Part shown: piece by piece, positions 1 to 6,240 of the stretch
Layout of the letters: the number at the start of each line of letters is the position of its first letter
Position numbering within the stretch: position 1 is the stretch's first letter
Assembly (NCBI GenBank): GCA_934351835.1
Contig: CAKRJP010000036.1
Location: 1 to 6,240 of the forward strand
Source of the DNA: an uncultured Lachnospiraceae bacterium
Lineage (GTDB): Bacteria; Bacillota; Clostridia; Lachnospirales; Lachnospiraceae
Direction: 5' to 3'
Length of the DNA: 6,240 bases
Notes under the pieces: model-generated
Told to the model about the DNA's origin: nothing
The model's database searches: none
The model's input: the letters and a program-made list of their open reading frames with translations, nothing else
Position numbers and translations under genes: made by a program

Positions 1-35
1 CAATGATCCAGAGGATCTGCCTTATCCGCTTTTTT

Positions 36-992
36 CTACTCATAAGAATACAAAAACCTTTCCATATCATCGCCAGAAAACAAATCTTCCTTATGGATTA
101 CTTTTAACGCTGTCTCATGGCTCTTAATCTCGTAAAATCTATAATTCAGCTTCTTCGTGATCTCCTCGATACTTTCATACCCCATCTCATAGCCATCCGG
201 AGCTACAAGTCCCTGGATTCTTCCATAATCCAAGAGTGCAATGGATTTTACACTGCTGCCGATTCCATATATTTTTGCGCCGTGATACAGTCCATCTTCT
301 GCCTGTTCACCAATCTCATCCAGTGCTCCTGAATCCAGGACCATCAGCACATCCACCGTTTCTTTGCGGTTTATCTGATCACAGATATCCTCGCCTTTTT
401 TCCGATAGCAATGCCAGACGATCTGACTTCCGGTTCCTTTTAATGCATCCGACAATCCTTCCAGAGAATCTCTGGCAGCTTCTGATTCCTTCCATCCAGC
501 CACGATCCCTATCTTTTTCTCGCCTTTTTCTAACTGTTTCCCCAGTTCTTTTCCCATCTTATAGTGATCTGTCTGAATCACCGGAAAACCGGATATTCCC
601 TGCTTTTCTCCACTATAAATATCTTCCGTGATCAGCATGACCGGAATATCACTACAGGTTCTCTTAAGCATCTCTTTCGTCTCACTTCCGGGTGCCGGAC
701 ACACAATAAAGGCATCCACATTGTTATGGAGCTGTTCTTTGATCACTTCTTTTTCATCTTCTGCATTTCCGATCTCATCCGTATTACAGATGATCAGGTG
801 CAGGCCATTCATCTTTGCCGACTGCTTCATTCCCTTGATCAGTGAATCCCAGCGCTTATCTCCGGATTCCGGCAGAATTACTGCCACTCTTTTTTCCGGC
901 ACATCCTGGGCAAATATCTTCTGCATAAAAAATAGCGCCAGTAAAAACAGAAGTAACTCTATGACAAGGAATGACATTTTATTTTTCTTCAT
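36..992 (-). CDS. Membrane-tethered periplasmic-binding-protein-like sugar sensor (Peripla_BP_4 type)
   Basis: Extracytoplasmic binding protein of the LacI/ribose-galactose-binding fold, 318 residues. A short basic start (MKKNK) and one hydrophobic helix (about 7-23) form a signal peptide or anchor. There is no lipobox cysteine, unlike the usual Gram-positive transporter-linked lipoprotein; cleavage after A28 or retention as an anchor are both possible. The two-lobed domain begins at KRVAVILPESGDKRW (34-48). Further family landmarks are VDAFIVCPAPG (92-102), IPVMLITEDI (116-125), KKIGIVAG (159-166) with an Arg at 174 where sugar binders often have one, and LVAPDGYEMGYESIEEI (262-278). In the segment IYGIGSS (241-247), where relatives usually have an Asp that contacts sugar, this protein has Ser, so ligand or affinity may differ from MglB. 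No transporter gene lies beside it; it overlaps the kinase gene, which suggests a sensing subunit rather than an importer subunit. The stop is TAG, 35 bp from the window edge. Confidence 0.85.
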   Translation of the reverse strand: MKKNKMSFLVIELLLFLLALFFMQKIFAQDVPEKRVAVILPESGDKRWDSLIKGMKQSAKMNGLHLIICNTDEIGNAEDEKEVIKEQLHNNVDAFIVCPAPGSETKEMLKRTCSDIPVMLITEDIYSGEKQGISGFPVIQTDHYKMGKELGKQLEKGEKKIGIVAGWKESEAARDSLEGLSDALKGTGSQIVWHCYRKKGEDICDQINRKETVDVLMVLDSGALDEIGEQAEDGLYHGAKIYGIGSSVKSIALLDYGRIQGLVAPDGYEMGYESIEEITKKLNYRFYEIKSHETALKVIHKEDLFSGDDMERFLYSYE

Positions 993-2817
993 TTTCCACC
1001 ATCCCCCGTCTGTATTTTTGTGTTTCCAGCATCTCTGCGTTATCTTTTGTATAAGGAATTGCCGGTATATGGATCACAACTTTTGTACCCTCGTCCGGTT
1101 CACTATATACAGAAAGTCCGTATTCCGCACCAAACATAAGCTTGATCCTGGAATGCACATTGATCACGCCCACACCAGAGCCATGCTTCGGCACCTTGCT
1201 GTTATCTGTCAGGATATTTTCCAGTACCTCTTCTCTCATTCCCATTCCATTATCTTCTATAGAAATATAAATATCGTCGCCTTTTTTCTCACCGCGCACA
1301 ATGATTTTGCCATCATCATCCTCATCCATATGCCCCACGCCATAGTAGATTGCATTTTCCAGGATTGGCTGGATGACCAGCTTGACGATACAATAATCCC
1401 CTATCTCATCATCCATAATAAATTCCGTCTTGAAACGTTCTTTATAACGGACAAGCTGAATACTCATATAACTCCTGCCATGCTGCAGCTCATCTGCGAT
1501 TGGAATAATTGTCTTTCCCCGCGACAGACTAACGCGAAGAAGCTTCGCAAGTTCCGAGATCATCACAACGGCCTCACTGTTTCGCTGTGCCTCAACCATC
1601 CAGGTAATAGATTCCAGTGTATTATAGAGGAAATGTGGATTAATCTGGCTCTGCAGTGCATCCAGTTCACTTTTTCTGCGCTCATTCTGTTGTCTGATGA
1701 TCTCATCCATCAGGTTTTCGATCTGCTCGTAAGATTTCTGGACCGAATGACCCAGATGCCGGATTTCCGAAGAACCTCCGATATAAATATCCGGTTTTCC
1801 TCCTGCCTCATATGCTTTTACCGACTCGTCCAATTCCCGGATCGGCTTGGATATTTTTCTGGATATCAGACGGTTTCCCTCTAAAAGCATCATCAAGAGT
1901 ACGATGATAGTTGTAAAAATATAGTATCTGAAATTGTTGATATTCGTCGTCTGCACACTCTCCGGCACTACCCCCACCAGTTTCCAACCGGTATAAGAAA
2001 TACTTCCCACGACAATATTTTCTTTCTTTCCATCAACGGACAGTTCATAAGTACCATCCTCGTAATTGGCAGCTTCGATATTCTTCTCTGTAAACATTCC
2101 TCTGTCAATCTCTGTCCACCGGGGATGATAGATGATTTCTCCATCCCTGCTGCACAGATAATAATAAATCCCATTGGAAGATTCATTGATCCGTTCCAGC
2201 ACATCCTCAATAACAGAGTACTTCATGTCCACCAAAAGGACTCCGATCCCCGGTCTCTCGCCGTCGTTAATATCTACCGATTGACTTAAAGAGATCACTC
2301 GGTGATATCTGAACGAGCCATCCGCAAAAAGATTTTGCGTATGTGGTGTAGAAAAATGGACATTTTCAATGTCATTTTCTGCATTACGATACCAGCGCTG
2401 CTTCGTCACTTCAACATTCTCTTTCTCTGCAGCCACAGGTTCCGATGCGATCAGCCTGCCGTCACTTCCATACAATGCCAGACTCTGGATTTTATCCGCG
2501 TTCGTCTCATACAGCAGACTGAACTGTTTGGAGAACTCCTGACTGGAAATATCAAACTCCTGGATGATATTGTAATTCGCCGCATTGGAAATCTGTCGGA
2601 TATTTAAAAGATCCGAGTTCACACGATCAATCGTGCTTTCTACTGTCGACTCTGTATTTGATATCGCTGTCTTGTCAAGTGCCAGTTTAAAGCGGTGATA
2701 AAGCAAAAATCCCATAAGAGCAATAGTTATGAACGTCAGTGCCATCAATACAGACATAATGATTGTCTGTATATTAAATCCCATATACTCTTTGCCGTTT
2801 TTCTTCCTGATCTTCAA
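979..2817 (-). CDS. YesM-type sensor histidine kinase with extracellular Cache-like sensor
   Basis: Membrane sensor kinase of 612 residues, a usual size for YesM-class kinases. A basic N-terminus is followed by a first membrane helix (about 18-41), an extracellular double-Cache-like sensor region (about 45-290), a second helix (about 297-313) and a HAMP-like linker with a helix (about 315-385). The His_kinase domain carries the phosphoacceptor H395 in QINPHFLYNTLE. The ATPase domain shows N488 in QPILENAI, the G1 box DNGMGM (522-527) and a glycine loop HGSGVGVINVHSRI. The motif reads ENAIYYG, with Tyr where His or Lys is common; catalysis should not be affected. It should phosphorylate D57 of the regulator encoded 24 bp upstream. 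Its 3' end overlaps the binding-protein gene by 14 bp, so the three are probably one transcript. The start is TTG, because an in-frame stop lies 15 nt upstream. The ligand is unknown; a sugar, possibly delivered by the neighbouring binding protein, is inference. Confidence 0.93.
   Translation of the reverse strand: MKIRKKNGKEYMGFNIQTIIMSVLMALTFITIALMGFLLYHRFKLALDKTAISNTESTVESTIDRVNSDLLNIRQISNAANYNIIQEFDISSQEFSKQFSLLYETNADKIQSLALYGSDGRLIASEPVAAEKENVEVTKQRWYRNAENDIENVHFSTPHTQNLFADGSFRYHRVISLSQSVDINDGERPGIGVLLVDMKYSVIEDVLERINESSNGIYYYLCSRDGEIIYHPRWTEIDRGMFTEKNIEAANYEDGTYELSVDGKKENIVVGSISYTGWKLVGVVPESVQTTNINNFRYYIFTTIIVLLMMLLEGNRLISRKISKPIRELDESVKAYEAGGKPDIYIGGSSEIRHLGHSVQKSYEQIENLMDEIIRQQNERRKSELDALQSQINPHFLYNTLESITWMVEAQRNSEAVVMISELAKLLRVSLSRGKTIIPIADELQHGRSYMSIQLVRYKERFKTEFIMDDEIGDYCIVKLVIQPILENAIYYGVGHMDEDDDGKIIVRGEKKGDDIYISIEDNGMGMREEVLENILTDNSKVPKHGSGVGVINVHSRIKLMFGAEYGLSVYSEPDEGTKVVIHIPAIPYTKDNAEMLETQKYRRGMVENEEK
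996..1007 (-). promoter_or_regulatory. Ribosome binding site of the binding protein, inside the kinase 3' end
   Basis: On the minus strand GGGGG (1003-1007) lies 10 nt and GGTGG (996-1000) lies 3 nt before the ATG at 990-992. The site lies within the last codons of the kinase, which ends at 979. A 14-bp overlap with an internal ribosome binding site points to translational coupling and linked amounts of the two proteins. Confidence 0.5.
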
Positions 2818-2821
2818 TGTT

Positions 2822-2834
2822 TCCTGTTCCCCTC
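2822..2834 (-). promoter_or_regulatory. Ribosome binding site supporting a TTG start for the kinase
   Basis: On the minus strand, GAGGGG (2829-2834) lies 11 nt before the TTG at 2815-2817, and a second element, AGGA (2822-2825), lies 4 nt before it. An in-frame TGA at 2833-2835 excludes any start further upstream. The first in-frame ATG (2782-2784) would remove the basic N-terminus MKIRKKNGKE and has only a weak purine stretch before it, so TTG is preferred. Confidence 0.55.
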
Positions 2835-2841
2835 ATGCAGA

Positions 2842-4446
2842 TTACTTCTGTAAATGTTCTGCTCTATATTTTGATGGTGAGACTCCGAATCTTTTTTTGA
2901 ATACATAACTGAAATAATTCGCATCCTGATAGCCCACTTTTTCTGCGATCGTATAACTCTTATCGTTGGTGTTCAGCATTAACTCTGCTGCAATATCCAT
3001 TCGATAATCTGTCAGATAAGAAATAAACGCTTTTCCTGTCTCTTTCTTAAATACCGATGAAAAATAAGAATTGGATACCCCCAGTTCCGAACAAACAGTG
3101 TCTAATGATATCTCTGAATCCATATATTTATTTCTCACGATCATCTGCGCCTCTGTCACTAATCTCTGAGATGTACTATTTCTTGCAGTCTTCAAACTCT
3201 CACTGATCGTCTCCGCTGTTTCAATGATCCAGGCAGTCAACGAACTCTCATCCATCTTAGCCACCTTTTCATAAGGATTCTGTGCGTTTCCCATAATCTC
3301 ATTAAAATCTGTGGAATTATGTGCACAAAACCGATAAAAACTGCTCACAAGCTCCATAATTGCCAGATTGTACTGACTGATCGTTCCCGCCGTGCTGTGG
3401 AGTTTCTCGATCTCTTTTTTGGCAGCTTTCTCAATCTCATTTCTGTCTCCCAACTGGATTGCACGCAAAAGCCCATGCATCCTTGCCTCTTCCGGAAGTT
3501 CTGTCTCTTTCTGCTCTTTGGGCACAACCTCACCGATATTAATTGCACGTTTTGTTCCGTATAATACCCGGTAAGAGACTGCTTCTCTTGCACCTCCGTA
3601 AGAAAGATGAATGTTGAACAGATTGTCGCAGGTTCTTCCAACTCCCGCAGTGACCACTGCTCCCATAATCCTGTATGCCCATCTACAGAATCTGTCACAG
3701 CTGTCGGTAATCTCCACAATCCGGCTTTCAGAATCCAGTTCCAGTATCAATACGGTATTCCCCAAATAAATAAACTCCTGACAGTCCCATTCTCGCACCA
3801 GACGCTGTTTGATCTCTCGTTCCACTGACATTGAAAGCAACAATGGATCCATCTCATCCGGCACATGATTTGATGATGTATGAAATACCACACAGCAATA
3901 GAGCGGACCTCTCATATCCACCTGATATGCCTTCAAAAATTTCTTATAGTCTTCTTCACTTACCCGCCCTTCGATCAAAGAAACAAACAAGTTAGAACGA
4001 AGTGCCGGTAATACCTCCCGGAAATAGTCTTCCAGTTTTCTGACATTTAATTTTTCTTCTCGTTCTTTATCTAAAGTCTCTTTTAAACCAGTCAGACATT
4101 CCGATAGTTCTGCCGCACTGATCGGCTTCAGCATGTATTCTTTGATTTCAAGATGTACTGCCTCTTTTGCATATTCAAATTCATCAAATCCTGTGCAAAG
4201 CAGAATATAAATATTGGGATAATCCTGATTTAGTCTCCGCGACAATTCCAAGCCATCCATGTATGGCATCTTGATATCTGTCAGAACTACATCCGGTTGA
4301 AGCTTCTCTACAAGTTCCAATGCTTTCACACCATTTGTCGCGCTTCCGACCACCTCAAATCCCAACTCATTCCAATGGATCTTCTGTTCCATCACATCAA
4401 TTACTTCTGCCTCATCATCCACCAGAATTACCTTGTATTTTTCCAT
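2842..4446 (-). CDS. YesN-type response regulator (receiver, GGDEF-like, AraC HTH)
   Basis: Cytoplasmic DNA-binding response regulator of 534 residues, a usual length for the YesN class. The receiver domain spans about residues 3-120, with acidic pair D10/D11, phosphoacceptor D57 in VLTDIKMP, T85 in LLCTGFDEF and K107 in EYMLKP, so all phosphotransfer residues are present. Residues about 175-300 form the middle region typical of this class, resembling the degenerate GGDEF-like domain of YesN and CdaR proteins (including LSYGGAREAVSYRVLYG). It has no GGDEF active-site motif, so cyclic-di-GMP synthesis is not expected. Residues about 428-530 are an AraC-family domain with two helix-turn-helix units (about 447-468 and 498-518) and the signature ending FGVSPSKYR. 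It is the first gene of a probable three-gene operon with its own promoter, 24 bp ahead of the partner kinase. It probably activates sugar transport or catabolism genes, mgl being the nearest candidate; target and stimulus are inference. Confidence 0.93.
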   Translation of the reverse strand: MEKYKVILVDDEAEVIDVMEQKIHWNELGFEVVGSATNGVKALELVEKLQPDVVLTDIKMPYMDGLELSRRLNQDYPNIYILLCTGFDEFEYAKEAVHLEIKEYMLKPISAAELSECLTGLKETLDKEREEKLNVRKLEDYFREVLPALRSNLFVSLIEGRVSEEDYKKFLKAYQVDMRGPLYCCVVFHTSSNHVPDEMDPLLLSMSVEREIKQRLVREWDCQEFIYLGNTVLILELDSESRIVEITDSCDRFCRWAYRIMGAVVTAGVGRTCDNLFNIHLSYGGAREAVSYRVLYGTKRAINIGEVVPKEQKETELPEEARMHGLLRAIQLGDRNEIEKAAKKEIEKLHSTAGTISQYNLAIMELVSSFYRFCAHNSTDFNEIMGNAQNPYEKVAKMDESSLTAWIIETAETISESLKTARNSTSQRLVTEAQMIVRNKYMDSEISLDTVCSELGVSNSYFSSVFKKETGKAFISYLTDYRMDIAAELMLNTNDKSYTIAEKVGYQDANYFSYVFKKRFGVSPSKYRAEHLQK

Positions 4447-4450
4447 TTTA

Positions 4451-4460
4451 CTCTTCCTCT
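4451..4460 (-). promoter_or_regulatory. Ribosome binding site of the response regulator
   Basis: The minus-strand sequence AGAGGAAGAG followed by TAAA precedes the ATG at 4444-4446, with GGA eight nucleotides from the start. This is good Shine-Dalgarno spacing and supports this ATG, which also gives a standard receiver-domain N-terminus (MEKYKVILVDDE). Confidence 0.7.
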
Positions 4461-4486
4461 GCTATTTCTGTCATATTCTGTCTCTC

Positions 4487-4521
4487 ATTATACCAGAGAA
4501 CACCTGCTTACTAAATGTCAA
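4487..4521 (-). promoter_or_regulatory. Extended -10 promoter for the response regulator-kinase-binding protein operon
   Basis: On the minus strand there is a perfect TATAAT (4487-4492) preceded by TGG, giving the extended -10 form TGnTATAAT. At the normal 17-bp spacing the -35 position reads TTTAGT (4510-4515), which is poor. A perfect TTGACA lies further up at 4516-4521, but the 23-bp gap to the -10 is too long for standard sigma-A use. Transcription would start near 4480, leaving a leader of about 34 nt. A strong extended -10 with a weak or misplaced -35 suits a promoter helped by an activator. It is the only promoter I can support for the three downstream genes. Confidence 0.7.
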
Positions 4522-4543
4522 TATCATCTTTTATATTATTTTA

Positions 4544-4575
4544 GCCGCCCTTTGTCATCAGACGTGCAGGGCGGC
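4544..4575 (-). terminator. Candidate transcription terminator after mglC
   Basis: A perfect 8-bp, very GC-rich inverted repeat, GCCGCCCT (4544-4551) and AGGGCGGC (4568-4575), encloses a 16-nt loop that may hold an inner 3-bp GTC/GAC pairing. It sits 41 bp after the mglC stop and upstream of the next promoter, the right place to end mglC transcription. The weakness is the tail: on the minus strand the stem is followed by CTAAAATAATAT, A/T-rich but with no T run. Read on the plus strand the tail is CTTTGTCTT, slightly more T-rich, but no convergent gene needs it. It may be a leaky terminator or a 3'-end stabilising hairpin. Confidence 0.5.
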
Positions 4576-4584
4576 CTTTGTCTT

Positions 4585-4608
4585 ACAGGTTACCTGCGCA
4601 AACAGGTA
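4585..4608. repeat. Overlapping small inverted repeats just downstream of mglC
   Basis: Three related arms lie in a row on the plus strand: ACAGGT (4585-4590), TACCTG (4591-4596) and CAGGTA (4603-4608). TACCTG can pair perfectly with CAGGTA across a 6-nt loop. Alternatively CAGG (4586-4589) can pair with CCTG (4593-4596) across a 3-nt loop. The two pairings share an arm and exclude each other. On the mglC transcript this begins 9 nt after the stop codon. It could be a 3'-end mRNA structure or part of a regulator site; the stems are short and chance is possible. Confidence 0.35.
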
Positions 4609-4616
4609 TTTATCAA

Positions 4617-6240
4617 TTATTTCTTCTGTACATATTTTAAGCAGTCAAGTGTTACTGCTGCAAGAATGATGATACCTTCAAAAATGAACTGAAGGTTTGT
4701 ATCGATACCAAGGATCGTCAGAGAGTATGTCAAAGATGTGAAAATCAACACACCAGTTACTACACCTGAGATTTTACCGATACCACCGGTAAATGAAACA
4801 CCACCAACTACGCAGGCTGCGATGGCATCCATATCCCATCCTTGTCCATACGCTGCACTACCGGAACCGATCATTCGGTTACACTCTAACCATGAACCAC
4901 ATCCATAAAGAATACCGGCCAGAATGAAAGCTCCCATTGTTACCTTAAATACAGAAATTCCTGATACAGCAGCTGCTTCCGGGTTTCCACCTACAGCGTA
5001 CAGGTTCTTACCAAAAATTGTCTTGTTCCAGATAAACCATACGATAATGATCGCTGCCACTGCCCACAGGATGATCGTAGGGAATCCTCCGATCTGTGGA
5101 ATAAACATATTCGGAATTGCAGAATCAATCGCACCGAAAGAAACTCCCTTTGTTGCATAAGTTACAAGACCGAAGATAATCAACATGTTCGCCATCGTTG
5201 AAATAAACGGATGCATTTTAAACTTCGCCATAAAGAATCCTGCAACCATTGCAAATGCTGTAGTCAGGATAATACATACTGCCAATGCCAACAACGCTTT
5301 TTGTACCGGAGCCATACTTGAAAAATCAAAAATATGTCCGAATACGCTACCGGTATTGATACCATTGTGCATGATAATGGTCGCTGTAACCATACCCATA
5401 CCAACCATACGTCCTACCGAAAGGTCTGTACCAGTTAAAAGGATCAGTCCTGCAACTCCCAGTGCCAGGAACATTCGAGGCGATGCCTGCTGCAAGATGT
5501 TCAGGATGTTCGTCACTGTAAGCAACTGTGCATTCTTAACTACCGGTGTAATGATACACAACGCAATAAAGATCAGGATGATTACAATATACAATCCATT
5601 TCTATATAAGTACTGTGTCAAATTAAATGAATATTTGTAGTTTTCCCACTTCTGTGCCTGTTTTTGGGCAAACGTATATTTTGACATACGCAAAAGATCA
5701 ATCAAATGATATTTGTGCATGTATGCGTCATGCTTTCTGTCCTTAATCTCCTGAAGTCTGGATTCGTGTGTCATCTGTGCATCAAAGAGTTTGTTTTTAT
5801 ATGTATATTTTTCTGCTTTGATATCATCAGAATTTGACAATTTGCTGATTGCCTTCTTCTCCTCTGCCTGAATTTCGGCTTTTAATTTTTCATAATTACT
5901 ATTCTCTGCAATCTTCTCAGCCTCACAGCTTTTTGCAACAATATCATAGTATTCTGTCTTATAATGTTTCGCAAGATACCCTTCTGCATCAGCGATCAGA
6001 CTTGCGATTTTCTGTTTGTTCGCATCTTCTACAGCCTTCGCTTTCTCCAGTTCTTTTTTGCAATCTGCAATGATCTGATTCTGCTGCTCTTTGGATAAAT
6101 TCTTATCCTCTTTTGTAACTGCGATCTGATTTTTTAAACTATTTACTTTGTCAGATCCATCCAAACGCAAAGCGTCAATCTGGCTCTGTATTTTTCCAAC
6201 ATATTCATCAATCGGTTTTAAAAGTCTCGCCTCTTCTTCA
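4617..6240 (-). CDS. mglC: MglC-type galactose/methyl-galactoside ABC transporter permease with long N-terminal coiled-coil extension (5' end outside window)
   Basis: Inner-membrane permease of a CUT2-family sugar ABC importer, expected to work with an MglA ATPase and an MglB binding protein, neither of which is in the window. Counting from the first complete codon (6237-6239), 540 residues are visible. The core from about residue 206 matches MglC: a first membrane helix (NGLYIVIILIFIALCII), then GTDLSVGR (270-277), NPEAAAVSG (419-427), DAIAACVVGGVSFTGG (471-486) and the ending LKYVQKK. The frame stays open through the right edge, so the true start is not visible; a TTG at 6168-6170 lies inside the frame and has no claim to be the start. 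E. coli MglC is about 336 residues, and the core here already accounts for that length. The preceding 205 or more residues are hydrophilic, rich in Lys, Glu, Ala and Gln, look helical or coiled-coil, and are probably cytoplasmic. Their function is unknown to me. The family call is secure; galactose as the substrate is by homology only. Confidence 0.93.
   Translation of the reverse strand, partial: EEEARLLKPIDEYVGKIQSQIDALRLDGSDKVNSLKNQIAVTKEDKNLSKEQQNQIIADCKKELEKAKAVEDANKQKIASLIADAEGYLAKHYKTEYYDIVAKSCEAEKIAENSNYEKLKAEIQAEEKKAISKLSNSDDIKAEKYTYKNKLFDAQMTHESRLQEIKDRKHDAYMHKYHLIDLLRMSKYTFAQKQAQKWENYKYSFNLTQYLYRNGLYIVIILIFIALCIITPVVKNAQLLTVTNILNILQQASPRMFLALGVAGLILLTGTDLSVGRMVGMGMVTATIIMHNGINTGSVFGHIFDFSSMAPVQKALLALAVCIILTTAFAMVAGFFMAKFKMHPFISTMANMLIIFGLVTYATKGVSFGAIDSAIPNMFIPQIGGFPTIILWAVAAIIIVWFIWNKTIFGKNLYAVGGNPEAAAVSGISVFKVTMGAFILAGILYGCGSWLECNRMIGSGSAAYGQGWDMDAIAACVVGGVSFTGGIGKISGVVTGVLIFTSLTYSLTILGIDTNLQFIFEGIIILAAVTLDCLKYVQKK

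Noticed and set aside
5..17. Inverted repeat GATCC-AGA-GGATC near the left edge, after the binding-protein stop, as a terminator
   Set aside because: The stem is only 5 bp with moderate GC content, and its downstream side is cut off by the window edge, so a T tract cannot be checked.
628..1884. A 418-codon open frame on the plus strand, opposite the kinase and the binding protein
   Set aside because: It is antisense to two genes with clear family motifs, spans the junction of both, and its translation is rich in Cys, His, Phe and Ile with no recognisable domain. It is a shadow of minus-strand codon use.
2842..4446. Diguanylate cyclase activity in the regulator's GGDEF-like middle region
   Set aside because: No GGDEF/GGEEF active-site motif is present. 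The region matches the degenerate domain typical of YesN-class regulators.
5185..5640. A 151-codon plus-strand open frame opposite the permease
   Set aside because: It lies wholly antisense to the conserved permease core and shows no domain of its own; it is a shadow.
6168..6170. TTG as the start codon of the permease
   Set aside because: The frame is open upstream to the window edge with 23 further codons of the same coiled-coil character, and no good ribosome binding site precedes the TTG. The gene is partial.

Overview
The window holds four genes, all on the minus strand, and reads from right to left as a sugar-uptake and sugar-sensing region of a low-GC Firmicute. The protein families suggest a gut-type clostridium, most likely Lachnospiraceae. 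This placement is an inference from the protein types (a YesM/YesN-style two-component pair, an Mgl-type permease with a long cytoplasmic extension) and the A/T-rich base composition. No rRNA or other taxonomic marker is present.

Layout in transcription order. (1) 6240-4617: the 3' part of an MglC-type permease of a galactose/methyl-galactoside (CUT2) ABC transporter; its start lies beyond the right edge. At least 205 residues of hydrophilic, coiled-coil-like sequence precede the normal permease core. (2) 4616-4447: a 170-bp intergenic region with two inverted repeats (one a candidate terminator) and an extended -10 promoter facing the next gene. (3) 4446-2842: a YesN-type response regulator (receiver, GGDEF-like middle region, AraC-type DNA-binding domain). 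(4) 2817-979: a YesM-type sensor histidine kinase with a large extracellular sensor domain and a TTG start. (5) 992-36: a membrane-tethered periplasmic-binding-protein-like sugar sensor whose start overlaps the kinase stop by 14 bp. Only 35 bp lie beyond its stop codon.

How they may work together (inference): the binding protein has no lipobox and is translationally coupled to the kinase rather than sitting with a transporter. It may therefore present a sugar signal to the kinase, which phosphorylates the AraC-type regulator, which controls sugar transport genes such as the adjacent mgl operon. This resembles the binding-protein/LytS-kinase xylose sensor (XylFII-LytS) described in Clostridium beijerinckii, but the kinase type here is different. 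The features most worth a second look are the extension on the permease and the binding protein as a sensor subunit. I see no mobile element, CRISPR array, tRNA or rRNA.
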